Origin: Saccharothrix carnea
GTDB lineage: Bacteria; Actinomycetota; Actinomycetes; Mycobacteriales; Pseudonocardiaceae
Reading direction: 5' to 3'
Assembly: GCF_003014735.1 (NCBI RefSeq)
Contig: NZ_PYAX01000009.1
Coordinates: 355,302-419,301, forward strand
Length of the DNA: 64,000 nt
The position numbers were made by a program, and so were the translations under genes. Positions 16,806-28,511 of the stretch are shown piece by piece. Numbering within the stretch: the stretch's first letter is position 1; each line of letters begins with the position of its first letter. Under the pieces are notes generated by a model. It ran no database searches. It was not told where the DNA came from and was given only the letters and a program-made list of their open reading frames with translations.

Positions 16806-17820
16806 TGGCACCGGGTGCGGCCGTGGCGAAGGCGACGGCCGCACCCGCCAGGACGACCAGTTCGGTCGGCACGGGCCCGGTGCGCAGCCAGGTGAGACCC
16901 AGGTAGACGACGGCGGTGAGCAGCACGATCGGGCTCCGGCGCCGCCACGACCACACCGCCGGCCCGATCGCGACGACGAACGCCAGGAACAGCTCGTCGT
17001 AGCCGGTCCACGGGCCGACCGCCACGGCGATGGCCGCCCCTTCGATCCCGCCGCTCTCGTTCCGCCCGCCGGGCGCGTTCGCGAGCACCGCGGGGAGTTC
17101 CGGCGCCAGGAACACCCGGTCCACCACCGGCCACACCACCAAGCCGATGCCGACCAGCAGCAACGGGTACCAGGCGCCGGGACGGCGGGCGCTCAGGTCG
17201 TAGGCCGCGACCACCACCGCCGCGACCACCAGCGCGAGCGCGCTGTAGTGCCACAACGAGCCGAGCAGCCCGAGGATCGCCACCACGTGCCACGGCCGCA
17301 CCCGGTCGACCCTGGTGTGCGCGAGCACCGCACCCGCCACGACCACCAGTTCCGGGTGCGGCAGGAAGTCGAACGTGGGCACGACGGGGGTGAGCGTCGT
17401 GAGCGGCGCGTAGGCGAACCAGCCGAACTCCTCGACCGGCTCCTGCCGGAAGTACCAGACGGCGGCCAGGTACCCCAGCGCCGTGACCGCGACGACGTAG
17501 CTGCGCGCACGCCACGCCCAGATCCCCAGGCCGATGGCGACCACCAGGCCGAACAGGAACTGCCACAGGTCGAACGCGGTCGGCCCGACCGAGAGCCACC
17601 ACCCGTCGACGAACCCGCCGGCCGACGTGAGCGCGAACGCGGTCGCCCCGGTCACCAGCAACGGGAACCAGGCGCCGGGCCGCTCGGCGTGCGCCTCGCG
17701 CGCCTTCAGCAGCAGACCGGCGATCACCAGCGGGAGCGTGACGTCCAGGGGCGGGCCGTCCTCCCACAGCGGGAGGACGAGTCCGACCAACACCGGCAAT
17801 GCCCACACGGCGGCCCCCAT
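16753..17820 (-). CDS. Multi-pass membrane protein of unknown function
   Basis: 355 aa with about 10 hydrophobic segments. Two halves share the phrase 'RRPGAWYPLL' / 'ERPGAWFPLL', suggesting an internal duplication. No known family signature is visible. It starts 12 bp after the MMPL gene on the same strand, with no ribosome-binding site of its own, so it is probably translated by coupling and works with that transporter. The tail is Arg/Gly/Pro-rich and cytoplasmic. Confidence 0.75.
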   Translation of the reverse strand: MGAAVWALPVLVGLVLPLWEDGPPLDVTLPLVIAGLLLKAREAHAERPGAWFPLLVTGATAFALTSAGGFVDGWWLSVGPTAFDLWQFLFGLVVAIGLGIWAWRARSYVVAVTALGYLAAVWYFRQEPVEEFGWFAYAPLTTLTPVVPTFDFLPHPELVVVAGAVLAHTRVDRVRPWHVVAILGLLGSLWHYSALALVVAAVVVAAYDLSARRPGAWYPLLLVGIGLVVWPVVDRVFLAPELPAVLANAPGGRNESGGIEGAAIAVAVGPWTGYDELFLAFVVAIGPAVWSWRRRSPIVLLTAVVYLGLTWLRTGPVPTELVVLAGAAVAFATAAPGATRTAGRSAGTPDRPPGP

Positions 17821-17832
17821 AAGGGCGCAACC

Positions 17833-19887
17833 CTAGCGGCCCTCCGCCAGGCCGAACCGGGTGTGTGCCCGGCGCAGCCACCCCGGCGCCCACCAGTTGG
17901 CGCGACCGGCCAGCCGCATCAACGCGGGCACCAGCACGGCGCGCACGAACGTCGCGTCCACCAGGATCGCCACCGCCATGCCCGCGCCCAGCATCTGCAG
18001 GTACATCACGCTGCCGGTGGTGTACGCGGCGAACGACAGGGCCAGGATGGCGGCGGCGGCCGTGATCAGCGGAGCGCTGCGCTGGATCCCCGTGGTGACG
18101 GCGGAGCGTTCGTCGCCGGTGCGCGCGTACTCCTCGGCGATCCGCGACACCATGAAGACCTCGTAGTCCATGGACAGGCCGTACGCGATGCAGAACATCA
18201 GGATCGGGATGCTCGGCTCGACCGTGCCGGTGGGCGTGAAGCCGAGCACGTGCGCCAGGTTGCCGTTCTGGAAGCCCCACACCACCACGCCGAACATCAC
18301 CGCGAGGCTGAGCAGGTTCAGCGCGGTCGCCTTGACCGGCAGCAGCACGCTGCCGGTCATCAGGAACAGCAGCACGAAGGTGACCGCCAGGATCAGGCCG
18401 AACACCAGCGGCACCCGGTCGGTGAGGGCGTCGCGGAAGTCCGCCAGCTCGGCCGGGTAGCCGCCGACGAGGTAGTCCGGGTCGAGCGCGCGGACCCGTT
18501 CCACCAGCGCGGGCACGTCGCCGGAGAGCGCTTCCTGGGACGGGATCGCCGACCACGTGGTGCCGTGCTCGTTGGTCGTCACGTCGACCTGCACGATGCC
18601 GGGCACGTCGGCGAGCCGTGCGGCGTAGTCGTCGTCCCCCGGGACGTCCTGCGCGATCACCCGGATGGCGTCGGTCTGCTCCTGGCCGAAGCCCGCGCGG
18701 ATCTGGTCCTGCACCACCCGGCTGGACGCGTCCGGCGGCAGGATCCGGTCGTCGGGCAGGCCGAACCGCAGGCCCAGCACCGGCGCGGCGAGCAGGAGCA
18801 GCAACGCCAGCACCGCGCCGCCGACCAGCAGCGGCCGGTTCATCACCGCGTTCGCCGTGCGCGCCCAGAACCCGGTGGTGCGTTCGGCGGCCGGGTGCGG
18901 TTTCAGGCACGCCAGGGCGGCGGGCAGCACGGTGAGCGCGCCGAGCACGGACAGCCCCACCACCAGCACGCCCGCGTACGCGAAGGAACGCAGGAACGGG
19001 AAGGGGAAGAGCAGCAGCATCGCCAGCGACGCGGCCACCGTGAGCCCGCTGAACAGCACCGTGCGCCCGGCCGTCGCGACCGCCCGTTCGACCGCTCGCG
19101 GCACGGTGGCGCCGCCGGCCAGTTCCTCGCGGTAGCGGGCGATGACGAACAGGCAGTAGTCCACGCCCAGCGCCAGGCCCATGACCAGCGTGATGTTCGC
19201 GGCGAACGTGGACACCTCGGTGAACGCGGTCAGCCCGCGCAGCGCGGCGAGCGTGCCGACCATGGCGAACAACCCGATGCCGATCGTGGTCAACGCCAGC
19301 GACACCCGCCGGTACAGCAGCACCAGCAGGAGCAGCACCACCGGTACCACGATCATCTCGGCGCGCAGGAAGTCGCGTGCCGCTTGCGCGCCGACCTGGC
19401 GGAACACCTCGTCCTGCCCGCCGACGCCGACCTCGACCACGTCGTCGGCCCGGGTGAACCGCTCGGACAGGCCGGCGATGACCCCGCGTGCCTCGGTGGC
19501 GGTGCCGGGCACCCACGCCAGGATCAGCGCTTGGCCGCCGTCTTCGGAGCGCAGGGCCGGGCTGCGACGGTCCCAATAGGACTCGACCTGCCGGACGAGC
19601 GGCGCCAGCTCGGCGGCCAGCGCACGGCCGCGTTCGGCGGTCCGCGGGTCGTCCACGTCGCCGCCGCGCGCCGTGACGAGCAGGGTCAGGTTGGGGTTGC
19701 CGGTGTCGAACTCCTCGGCCAGCACCTCGGCCGCGCGCAGCGACTCCGTGCCGGGCGCCTCGAAGCGGGACAGCGACAGCGCCGACAACGTGCCGCTGCC
19801 CACCACGGCGGCGGCCGCCGCGACGATCGCGGCGACGACCAGGACCAAGCGTCGCCGGCGCACGGCGAAACGCCCCAGCAGGTGCAC
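17833..19887 (-). CDS. MMPL-family RND transporter
   Basis: 684 aa. Two repeats of one helix, a large extracytoplasmic loop and a five-helix block, as in the actinobacterial MMPL proteins that export lipids or small hydrophobic compounds. The conserved Asp of each block is seen in 'GLALGVDYCLFVIARYREEL' and 'AYGLSMDYEVFMVSRIAEEY', which form the proton relay. The start is the GTG at 19887 (VHLLGRFAVRRRRL), which has GAGGAGAA before it; the longer frame to 19974 would run through the operator. Repressed, I infer, by the divergent TetR. Confidence 0.92.
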   Translation of the reverse strand: MHLLGRFAVRRRRLVLVVAAIVAAAAAVVGSGTLSALSLSRFEAPGTESLRAAEVLAEEFDTGNPNLTLLVTARGGDVDDPRTAERGRALAAELAPLVRQVESYWDRRSPALRSEDGGQALILAWVPGTATEARGVIAGLSERFTRADDVVEVGVGGQDEVFRQVGAQAARDFLRAEMIVVPVVLLLLVLLYRRVSLALTTIGIGLFAMVGTLAALRGLTAFTEVSTFAANITLVMGLALGVDYCLFVIARYREELAGGATVPRAVERAVATAGRTVLFSGLTVAASLAMLLLFPFPFLRSFAYAGVLVVGLSVLGALTVLPAALACLKPHPAAERTTGFWARTANAVMNRPLLVGGAVLALLLLLAAPVLGLRFGLPDDRILPPDASSRVVQDQIRAGFGQEQTDAIRVIAQDVPGDDDYAARLADVPGIVQVDVTTNEHGTTWSAIPSQEALSGDVPALVERVRALDPDYLVGGYPAELADFRDALTDRVPLVFGLILAVTFVLLFLMTGSVLLPVKATALNLLSLAVMFGVVVWGFQNGNLAHVLGFTPTGTVEPSIPILMFCIAYGLSMDYEVFMVSRIAEEYARTGDERSAVTTGIQRSAPLITAAAAILALSFAAYTTGSVMYLQMLGAGMAVAILVDATFVRAVLVPALMRLAGRANWWAPGWLRRAHTRFGLAEGR

Positions 19888-19928
19888 GGGGTTCTCCTCG
19901 ACTCGGGTGCTTCCTCGTAGAATGCGAG

Positions 19929-19965
19929 CGAGTGCTCGTGTTTCAAAATACGAGCGGATACTCGT
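19929..19965. promoter_or_regulatory. Operator region between MMPL and TetR genes
   Basis: Inverted repeats CGAG-TG-CTCG (19929-19938) and ACGAG-CGGATA-CTCGT (19950-19965), with the direct repeat CTCGTGTTT at 19935 and 19961. It is the only AT-richer stretch here and fits a tandem TetR operator controlling both directions. Confidence 0.6.
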
Positions 19966-19994
19966 GTTTGTCAACGAGTGAGAAGGTGGTGCCC

Positions 19995-20594
19995 GTGGAG
20001 AAGGTGGTGCGCCGGCAGGCGCGGGGCGAGCGGCGGATGGCCGAACTGCAGGACGCGGCGGCGGCGGTCTTCGCGGAGGTCGGCTACGAGGCCGCGACGA
20101 CCAACGCCATCGCCGCGCGGGCGGGCGTGTCGCCGGGCACGCTGTACCAGTTCTACGGCAACAAGGAGGGCATCGCCCAGGCGTTGGCCGACCGGTACCT
20201 GGAGCAGCTGCGGTCGGCGCACGGCGCGTTGACGCCCGAGCTGGCGCACCTGCCGCTGGACGAGCTGATCGACCGGATGGCGGGCCCGATGGTGGCGGTG
20301 AACGTCGCCAACCCCGGCTTCAAGGCCCTGTTCGGCCGCTCCGACATGCCCGAGCAGCTGGCCGCGCCGACCCGCGCCGTGCACGCCGCGGTGTTCGGGC
20401 GCATCGACGCGGTGCTGGCCGCACGTCGCCCGGACCTCCCCGACGCCGACCGCGCCCGCACCGCGCAGGTGACGATGCGGCTGTTCGGCGGACTGATCCC
20501 GATGATCGTCTCGGCCGACGAGGACGAGCGGCCCGCGTTGGTGGCGGAGCTGAAGAAGGTGCTGCTCGGGTACCTGGGGCCGATCGTGGGGTGA
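19995..20594 (+). CDS. TetR-family regulator of the MMPL operon
   Basis: 199 aa from a GTG (VEKVVRRQARGERRM) spaced 8 bp from GAGAAGG. The helix-turn-helix 'ATTNAIAARAGVSPGTLYQFYGNKEGIAQALADRY' is a clear TetR domain; the remaining ~140 residues form the ligand-binding helical domain. Divergent to the MMPL transporter with inverted repeats between them, the classic arrangement of a local repressor released by an exported compound. The stop codon lies inside the terminator hairpin that follows. Confidence 0.9.
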   Translation: MEKVVRRQARGERRMAELQDAAAAVFAEVGYEAATTNAIAARAGVSPGTLYQFYGNKEGIAQALADRYLEQLRSAHGALTPELAHLPLDELIDRMAGPMVAVNVANPGFKALFGRSDMPEQLAAPTRAVHAAVFGRIDAVLAARRPDLPDADRARTAQVTMRLFGGLIPMIVSADEDERPALVAELKKVLLGYLGPIVG

Positions 20595-20623
20595 GGGGCG
20601 CCCCCGGCTGGGAACGCCCCTCA
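20592..20623. terminator. Terminator between TetR and VWA genes
   Basis: TGAGGGGCG (20592-20600) and CGCCCCTCA (20615-20623) form a 9-bp stem with a 14-nt loop. It lies between convergent genes and includes the TetR stop codon. Confidence 0.65.
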
Positions 20624-20640
20624 CGGTCGGATCGTTCCGC

Positions 20641-22341
20641 TTACTTCGGCGGCGGCGGGACCAGGCAGCTCACCGGAGCCGACTGGTTGCCCGACGCGTC
20701 CACGCCGTGGACGAGGGCGTCGCCCTTGAGCGTGATGCGCCAGTCGATGTCACCGGCACCGGGCTTCTGGTTCGGCGTCGCGCCCGGCGCCTGCACCAGC
20801 TTGATCTTCGTGCCGCTCGGGAAACCGCCGAAGACGGCGGAGCTCGCCGAGTCGGAGACGAACAGCAGCGGGTTCGGGTCGACCGCGTCGGTCGCGGTCA
20901 GCACGAAGAACCCGTCCTCGTTGTCGGCCGGCGGGATGTTGCCGCCGCCGGGGTTGTTGGTCGGCTGGCACGTGACGGCCGGGGGAGTGGTGTCGACCCA
21001 GTCCTTGAGCACGTCGTCGCACAGCTGGTGGCCCGCGACGTGGGTGAAGCAGCCGCGGATCGAGTCCTGGCCGAGGCCCGCGAGCCCCTGCGTGGCCGGG
21101 TAGGTGAAGTCGACCGCGCCCGCGCCGGAGGTGTTCCCGTTGCCCGTGCCGCCCGCGTTCGGGCCGCTGAGGATCGAGAAGTCGACCGGGACGTTCGCCA
21201 CCGGGTCACCGAAGTCGTCGGTGACGGTCGCGGTCACGGTGTGGGTCTGGCCGGGCGTGCCCAGCTCGTTGGTCTCCTGCTCCGGTTCCACGTCGATGGC
21301 CGCGGCGCAACCGCGCACGTTCACCGCCGGGTTGCCGAACGTCACGACGTGGCCCTCGGCGTCGGTGTAGGCGACGGTCGGGTTGACCGCCAGCGCGCCG
21401 CCACCGGCGGTCGGGAGGTGGGTCGCGGTGAACGTCAGCGTCACAGTCTCGGTGCCCAGCTCGGCGATGGTCCAGGTGAGCTGGTTGCCGTTCTGGGCGA
21501 CCGAGCCCTTGGACGCCGCCGCGCCGCTGACCGAGAACTGCGGCGCCACCGTGTCGACCACGGTCACGTTCGTCGCCGCGGGCACCACGATGGCCGCGCC
21601 GATCGCTTCGAAGACCTCCTGCAACTGGGCGGGGGTCGGTGCCTGGTAGTAGTGCGTGGCGTCGGGATCCGTGGTCCAGTCCCGGATCTCGTTCGCGTCG
21701 ACGGAACCGAGGCCGATGCCGAAGATCTCGGTGCCCGCGTTGCGCGCCGCCGCGGCCGCGGGGCTCGCGTCGGGACCCACGGTCGTCTGGCCATCGGTCA
21801 TGATGACCATGATCTTCTCGTTGGTGGGCGCCGAGCCGGCGAGCTGCGCCTGGCCGGTGGTGATGGCCGCGGAGTGGTTCGTGCCGCCGGACGCGACGAG
21901 CGCGTCGATGGCGGACTTGGCGGCGTTCGCGTCGGACGAGAGCGGGGTGTCGACGGAGGCACCGTCCGCGAAGCTGACCACGCCGATGCGGCTGCCGTTG
22001 GCCACGACGCCGTTCAGCGAGCCGTCGGTGGCCTCGTCGATGATGTCCACGAAGGACTTGGCGGCGGTCTTCAGGTCGCCGATGGCGCCCTGCATGCTGC
22101 CGGAGCGGTCGAGGACCAGTTCGATGTCGACGGGGTTGCCGGCGATGCCGGTCCCGGCGTCGAGCGTCACGGTCACCGGGACGGACCCGCCGCACGTGAT
22201 GTCGGTGGCCCCCAGTGCCTTGGCGCCGGTGACCGTCCCGCCCGCGGCTGCCGCCCCGGTGGTCGTGGCCAGTGGTGCCGCGAGTGCGGCCACCAGGATC
22301 GCGGTCACGCCGCAAGCCCGTCTTCGAGTGTTCTTGTGCAT
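20641..22341 (-). CDS. Secreted von Willebrand factor A protein
   Basis: 566 aa with an N-terminal signal peptide (residues 1-33). Residues about 72-260 are a VWA domain with the metal-ion-dependent adhesion motif D78-x-S80-x-S82 (LDRSGSMQ), 'SGGTNHSAAI' and 'IMTDGQT'. After it come an Ig-like segment (about 265-350), a Big-1-like domain ('HTVTATVTDDFGDPVANVPVDFSILSGPN') and a Cys-containing C-terminal domain. There is no sorting signal, so it is probably released or loosely bound. Likely an adhesin or matrix-binding protein. GAGGAGGT precedes the ATG. Confidence 0.85.
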   Translation of the reverse strand: MHKNTRRRACGVTAILVAALAAPLATTTGAAAAGGTVTGAKALGATDITCGGSVPVTVTLDAGTGIAGNPVDIELVLDRSGSMQGAIGDLKTAAKSFVDIIDEATDGSLNGVVANGSRIGVVSFADGASVDTPLSSDANAAKSAIDALVASGGTNHSAAITTGQAQLAGSAPTNEKIMVIMTDGQTTVGPDASPAAAAARNAGTEIFGIGLGSVDANEIRDWTTDPDATHYYQAPTPAQLQEVFEAIGAAIVVPAATNVTVVDTVAPQFSVSGAAASKGSVAQNGNQLTWTIAELGTETVTLTFTATHLPTAGGGALAVNPTVAYTDAEGHVVTFGNPAVNVRGCAAAIDVEPEQETNELGTPGQTHTVTATVTDDFGDPVANVPVDFSILSGPNAGGTGNGNTSGAGAVDFTYPATQGLAGLGQDSIRGCFTHVAGHQLCDDVLKDWVDTTPPAVTCQPTNNPGGGNIPPADNEDGFFVLTATDAVDPNPLLFVSDSASSAVFGGFPSGTKIKLVQAPGATPNQKPGAGDIDWRITLKGDALVHGVDASGNQSAPVSCLVPPPPK

Positions 22342-22707
22342 TTCGGTTTTGCACCTCCTCGTGCGCGCCGACCAGACGTGAAGTCCCCTCTGGAATCACG
22401 TAGCGCATTCCGGTGGAGCCGGTTTGAGTCAGTCCCCGAACAGGTGCGGACCAGTGAAGATCCGACCGAATGACGTTCCGTGCGAGTCGGATGCGTCGGC
22501 AGGACGAGGTTAAACGCGGATTTCACCGAAGAGCAATTCGTTCACCCGATCGGGTGAATAAGAATCATCGGTCGTTTTCGATCTGCGGATCGTTACGGGC
22601 GAAATTGAAATCGTGACGACAACGCAGCGGCGACGCGCCCCGTCCCTGCTCGGTGGTGGCGGTCTCGACCGCGCTATGCGGGACACCTTCCACGTCGCGA
22701 CCGACAG
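22342..22707. other. Intergenic region, no intact gene
   Basis: 366 bp between the VWA start and the Uma2 remnant. It is less GC-rich than its surroundings around 22500-22620. I see no RNA gene, no strong hairpin and no continuous coding frame. The part next to 22708 should hold the N-terminal third of Uma2 but no frame here resembles it. Confidence 0.5.
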
Positions 22708-23091
22708 GTGCCCGAGGGGTTCACGGCGGTCCGGGAGATGGATGTCGTGCTCGGTGAGAGGCACCGGCCCTGCCCGGACGTGTCGGTGGTGAAGAGGGCT
22801 CCTCGCGACCTGGATCGCACGTACTACGAGCCGGACGACGTGCTGCTGGTCGTCGAGGTCGTGTCGAAGTCGTCCGAGATCCGTGACCGCGAGACGAAAC
22901 CGCGGCGGTACGCCCAAGCCGGGATCAAGCACTTCTGGCGCGTGGAGAACAGCGACGGCCAGCCGGTCGTCTACGTCTACGAACTCGACCCGGCGACCGC
23001 CACCTACGCGCTCACCGGCATCTTCCACGACCGGCTCGAGACGAACGTGCCGTTCCCCGTGGACGTCGCCTTGGACGCCCTGGTCCGCTGA
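22708..23091 (+). pseudogene. Uma2-family (DUF820) endonuclease-like remnant, N-terminus missing
   Basis: 127 aa from a GTG. The restriction-endonuclease-like core is visible: 'CPDVSVVKRAP' (P-D), 'DDVLLVVEVVSKSSEIRD' (E-V/I-x-S) and 'KPRRYAQAGIKHFWRV' (K...Y), close to full Uma2 proteins. Uma2 proteins are usually about 180-200 aa and begin with an extra ~60-residue region ('RYELIDG...'), which is absent upstream in any frame. I read this as a 5'-truncated gene, though a shortened working protein cannot be excluded. Confidence 0.65.
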
Positions 23092-23099
23092 ACGGCGAA

Positions 23100-23130
23100 A
23101 GGGCCGCCCACCGGGGAGGTGGACGGCCCT
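23100..23130. terminator. Terminator downstream of aconitase
   Basis: AGGGCCGCCCACC (23100-23112) and GGTGGACGGCCCT (23118-23130) pair with one G-T wobble around a 5-nt loop. It serves the convergent Uma2 remnant and aconitase. Confidence 0.75.
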
Positions 23131-23145
23131 GTCACGCGCTGACGA

Positions 23146-25959
<2,814 letters not shown>

Positions 25960-26048
25960 GTGAAACTCCATCTGGTGACGCGCAAAGTCGGTTGGGGAAC
26001 TACTGCTGAGTCTCCCGCACCCGCGGGTGCGATGCCCTCTCACCCCAA

Positions 26049-26078
26049 ACAGTACGCGTGTCCTGTATTCCGCTTCAA
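26049..26078 (-). promoter_or_regulatory. acnA promoter with overlapping AcnR-type box
   Basis: On the minus strand TTGAAG (26078-26073) and TACTGT (26054-26049) are spaced by 18 bp, a good -35/-10 pair about 90 bp before acnA. The inverted repeat CAGGAC-ACGC-GTACTG (26065-26050) overlaps the -10 and fits the AcnR consensus CAGNAC-N4-GTACTG (from memory) at every fixed position. Confidence 0.65.
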
Positions 26079-26113
26079 CCCGGCCCTACCTTGGTCGGGG
26101 CATCATCACACCC

Positions 26114-26860
26114 GTGGTGCGTCTTGATCGAATCGGCAAGCGCTACGGCCGCGGCCCGTGGGTGCTGCGGGACGTCTCGCTCGCCGTCGAGCCCGGTGAG
26201 GTGGTCGTGCTGCGGGGCGGCAACGGCGCGGGGAAGTCGACGTTGCTGCGGATCGCGGCGGGTGTGACGGCGCCGACGAACGGCCGGGTCAGCCGCGGCG
26301 CGTCGGTCGGGTACGCCCCCGAGCGGTTCCCGACCGGGGTGAAGCTGTCCGCCCGCGACTACCTGCGCCACCTCGCCGCCGTGCGCGGTGTGCCGGTGCG
26401 GTGGGAGCTGACCGAGGCGCTGGGGTTCGTCGGCGACCCGGACGCGCCCATGGCCACCCTGTCGAAGGGCAACGCGCAGAAGATCGCGCTGGCCCAGGCG
26501 CTGCACGCGACCGACCTGCTGGTGCTGGACGAGCCGTGGTCCGGCCTGGACGCCGCCGCGAGCGCCGTGCTCGGTGAGCTGGTGACGTCGTCGCGGACCG
26601 CCGTCGTGCTGACCGACCACCACGGGCACGACCTGCCTGGTGCCCGTGAGGTGGCGCTCGGCGCCGCCCGACCCGGTGGCGTGGTGATCGAACTGGACCG
26701 GGTGGGGGAGGCGTTCGCGCTGATCAGCGCGCTGGAAGGGGTGTTCGCGGCGCACGAGGTCGGCGGTGGCGCGCGGGTCGAGGTGCGGGCCGGGTTCAGC
26801 GACGGAGTGCTGGCCGAGGCGCTGCGGCTGGGCTGTTCGGTGCGGAGCGTGCGGTCGTGA
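26114..26860 (+). CDS. ABC transporter ATP-binding protein
   Basis: 248 aa from a GTG. Walker A 'LRGGNGAGKSTLLRIAAG', a degenerate signature 'ATLSKGNAQKIALAQAL' (LSKGN in place of LSGGQ), Walker B 'LLVLDEPWSGLD' and the His switch 'VVLTDHHGHD' are in order. The H loop is unusual in reading DHH. The LSKGN signature is found in exporter-type ABC ATPases related to ABC-2 systems. The partner is the membrane protein beginning at the overlapping GTG. It is divergent from acnA; the transported compound is unknown. Confidence 0.88.
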   Translation: MVRLDRIGKRYGRGPWVLRDVSLAVEPGEVVVLRGGNGAGKSTLLRIAAGVTAPTNGRVSRGASVGYAPERFPTGVKLSARDYLRHLAAVRGVPVRWELTEALGFVGDPDAPMATLSKGNAQKIALAQALHATDLLVLDEPWSGLDAAASAVLGELVTSSRTAVVLTDHHGHDLPGAREVALGAARPGGVVIELDRVGEAFALISALEGVFAAHEVGGGARVEVRAGFSDGVLAEALRLGCSVRSVRS

Positions 26861-27504
26861 CGGCGCTGGTCCGGTACCTGCTGGTGGACGTGCTGCGCAC
26901 GCAGCGCTGGCTGCCGCCGTCACTGGTGTTCGCGGCCGTGCTCGGGATGCTCTACGCCTCCGACGCCGGTCCGCCGCTGCCCGCTTACGCCGGGACGTGC
27001 GTGCTGGTCTACCCCGTGTCGGCGTGGCTGACGGTGGTCATCGCGACCGCCGAGGACCCGGTGCGCCGGACGATCACCGCGGTCGCCGCGGGCGGTTGGG
27101 CGCGGGCGCAGGCGGCCGTGGCCGCGCTGTCGGTGCTGGCGGCGTTGGCCGTGGCTTCGGTGGCCACCCTGGTGCCGGTGGTGACGCAGCCGCGCCCGTA
27201 CCCGCCCGGCACGGTGGCGCAGGGCTTCGCCGCGCTGGCGGTGTGCGCGCTGGTAGGCGTCGGTGTGGGCCTGCTGTGCGGCCGTCCGGTGATCACGCAG
27301 GCCGGCTGGTCCGTCCTCGCCGCGACCGCGCTGGTCGTGCTGGTGTTCCTGTTCGGCCGCACCCCTCCGGTGGGCAACGTGTTGTGGGCGCTGTCCCACG
27401 ACGACGGCGTCACGTCGGCGTTGGCGGTCTCGGGCGTGGTGGCGGCGCTGTTCGTGGCGGGTGCCACCTGGCTGGGCGCCGCGGTGGGTCCTCGCCGGAA
27501 CTAG
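26857..27504 (+). CDS. ABC transporter membrane subunit (putative)
   Basis: 215 aa with six hydrophobic segments; the GTG overlaps the stop of the ATPase gene (GTGA). Alternating long hydrophobic stretches such as 'AAVAALSVLAALAVASVATLV' without soluble domains fit an ABC-2-type permease that would dimerise. There is no sequence signature beyond topology, so the role is inferred from coupling to the ATPase. Confidence 0.75.
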   Translation: MTALVRYLLVDVLRTQRWLPPSLVFAAVLGMLYASDAGPPLPAYAGTCVLVYPVSAWLTVVIATAEDPVRRTITAVAAGGWARAQAAVAALSVLAALAVASVATLVPVVTQPRPYPPGTVAQGFAALAVCALVGVGVGLLCGRPVITQAGWSVLAATALVVLVFLFGRTPPVGNVLWALSHDDGVTSALAVSGVVAALFVAGATWLGAAVGPRRN

Positions 27505-27578
27505 GCATCGTCGCTCGCGGGTCGCGCCGTCAGTCGCCGCGCACTTCCGGACGCGGAACGTCCGGAACTGCTCTTAGC

Positions 27579-27944
27579 ATGTCCGGCACGGCTATCGCCC
27601 GCTTTCCCGGCATCGTGATCGACTGTCCCGACCCCGACGCGCTCGCGCGGTTCTACGGCGCGATGCTGGAGTGGCAGGTCACCGCCTCCGGCGACTGGGC
27701 CGAGGTGCGCGCCGACCACGGGCAGTGCATCTGCTTCCAGCAGGTCGACGGGTACGTGCCGCCGTCGTGGCCGACCCAGGAGCTGCCGCAGCAGATGCAC
27801 CTCGACGTGGTCGTCGACGACCTCGACGCGGCGGAGGCGGCCGTGCTCGACCTCGGCGCGACCAAGCACCCGCACCAGCCCGGCACGACGTTCCGCGTCT
27901 TCCTCGACCCGGCCGGGCACCCCTTCTGCCTCTGCGCGGACTGA
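27579..27944 (+). CDS. VOC-family (glyoxalase-like) protein
   Basis: 121 aa. One betaalphabetabetabeta pair of the vicinal oxygen chelate fold: 'PGIVIDCPDPDALARFYGAMLEWQV' at the start, 'MHLDVVVDDLDAAEAAVLDLGA' in the middle and 'FRVFLDPAGHPFCLC' at the end. Actinomycetes hold many such small proteins, acting as dioxygenases, isomerases or drug-binding proteins, and sequence alone does not decide. It starts 75 bp after the ABC permease. Confidence 0.85.
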   Translation: MSGTAIARFPGIVIDCPDPDALARFYGAMLEWQVTASGDWAEVRADHGQCICFQQVDGYVPPSWPTQELPQQMHLDVVVDDLDAAEAAVLDLGATKHPHQPGTTFRVFLDPAGHPFCLCAD

Positions 27945-27945
27945 T

Positions 27946-27975
27946 CCGCACCGGTCGACCCCGGCCGGTGTGCGG
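27946..27975. terminator. Possible bidirectional terminator
   Basis: CCGCACCGG (27946-27954) and CCGGTGTGCGG (27965-27975) pair with a small bulge between two convergent genes that end at 27944 and 27979. Confidence 0.35.
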
Positions 27976-27978
27976 CTG

Positions 27979-28467
27979 TCACCGGCCGGAATCGTCGTGC
28001 GCGAGCGCCGCCAGTCGGTCCACTACTTCCGCGAGAGGCGCGCGGGTGTCGATCTCCGCGGTCGCCGAGGCCCGCAGCAGGGGCTCGACCTCCGCCTTGT
28101 CCGCGACGATCCGCGCGCGTTCCGCCGCGGTCTTGCCGAACGGGTTGGTGTCGCGGCCGGCGATGCGGTCCAGCATCACGTCCAGGGGCGCACTGAGCAG
28201 GACCACCTCGTCGAACCGGTGGCGGAACCGGCCCTGGTTCCACACCGTGCCGGCGATGAACAGCGTTCGACCCGAACGCTCGTGCTCCGCGATCAGCGCG
28301 TCGACCCGGTCCTCGCGCCACTGCCGCTCCACGCCGTCGCCGAGGGGCACGTGCTCGACCCAGTCCCCGAAGTCGGTGTCGACGACCCGGTAGCCCCGCT
28401 GCGCCAAACGGCCCAACGCGGTCGACTTCCCCGTCCCGGACATGCCGGTCACCAGGATCACCACCAC
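27979..28467 (-). CDS. AAA-type small-molecule kinase-like P-loop protein
   Basis: About 162 aa. Begins with strand and Walker A 'VILVTGMSGTGKSTALGRLAQRGYRVVDTDFGDWV', resembling dephospho-CoA, shikimate or gluconate kinases. 'LFIAGTVWNQGRF' and 'VVLLSAPLDVMLDRIAGR' follow as the second strand and the Arg-bearing lid region. Three GTG codons in a row (28467, 28464, 28461) and one at 28479 could start it; I chose 28467. Monocistronic. The substrate is unknown. Confidence 0.8.
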   Translation of the reverse strand: MVVILVTGMSGTGKSTALGRLAQRGYRVVDTDFGDWVEHVPLGDGVERQWREDRVDALIAEHERSGRTLFIAGTVWNQGRFRHRFDEVVLLSAPLDVMLDRIAGRDTNPFGKTAAERARIVADKAEVEPLLRASATAEIDTRAPLAEVVDRLAALAHDDSGR

Positions 28468-28511
28468 GGCCTCACCCACCGGAATTGTCGTACCCCGCCG
28501 GTAAAATGAAA

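Noticed and set aside
17248..19920. 890-aa plus-strand frame opposite the MMPL and membrane-protein genes
   Set aside because: His/Arg/Gln-rich composition typical of GC shadows; no domain visible.
26050..26065. AcnR box as just another copy of the GCGTGTCCTA repeat
   Set aside because: Only ten bases are shared with the tandem repeat at 14280, while both half-sites fit the AcnR consensus and overlap a good -10, so I kept the operator reading but noted the overlap.
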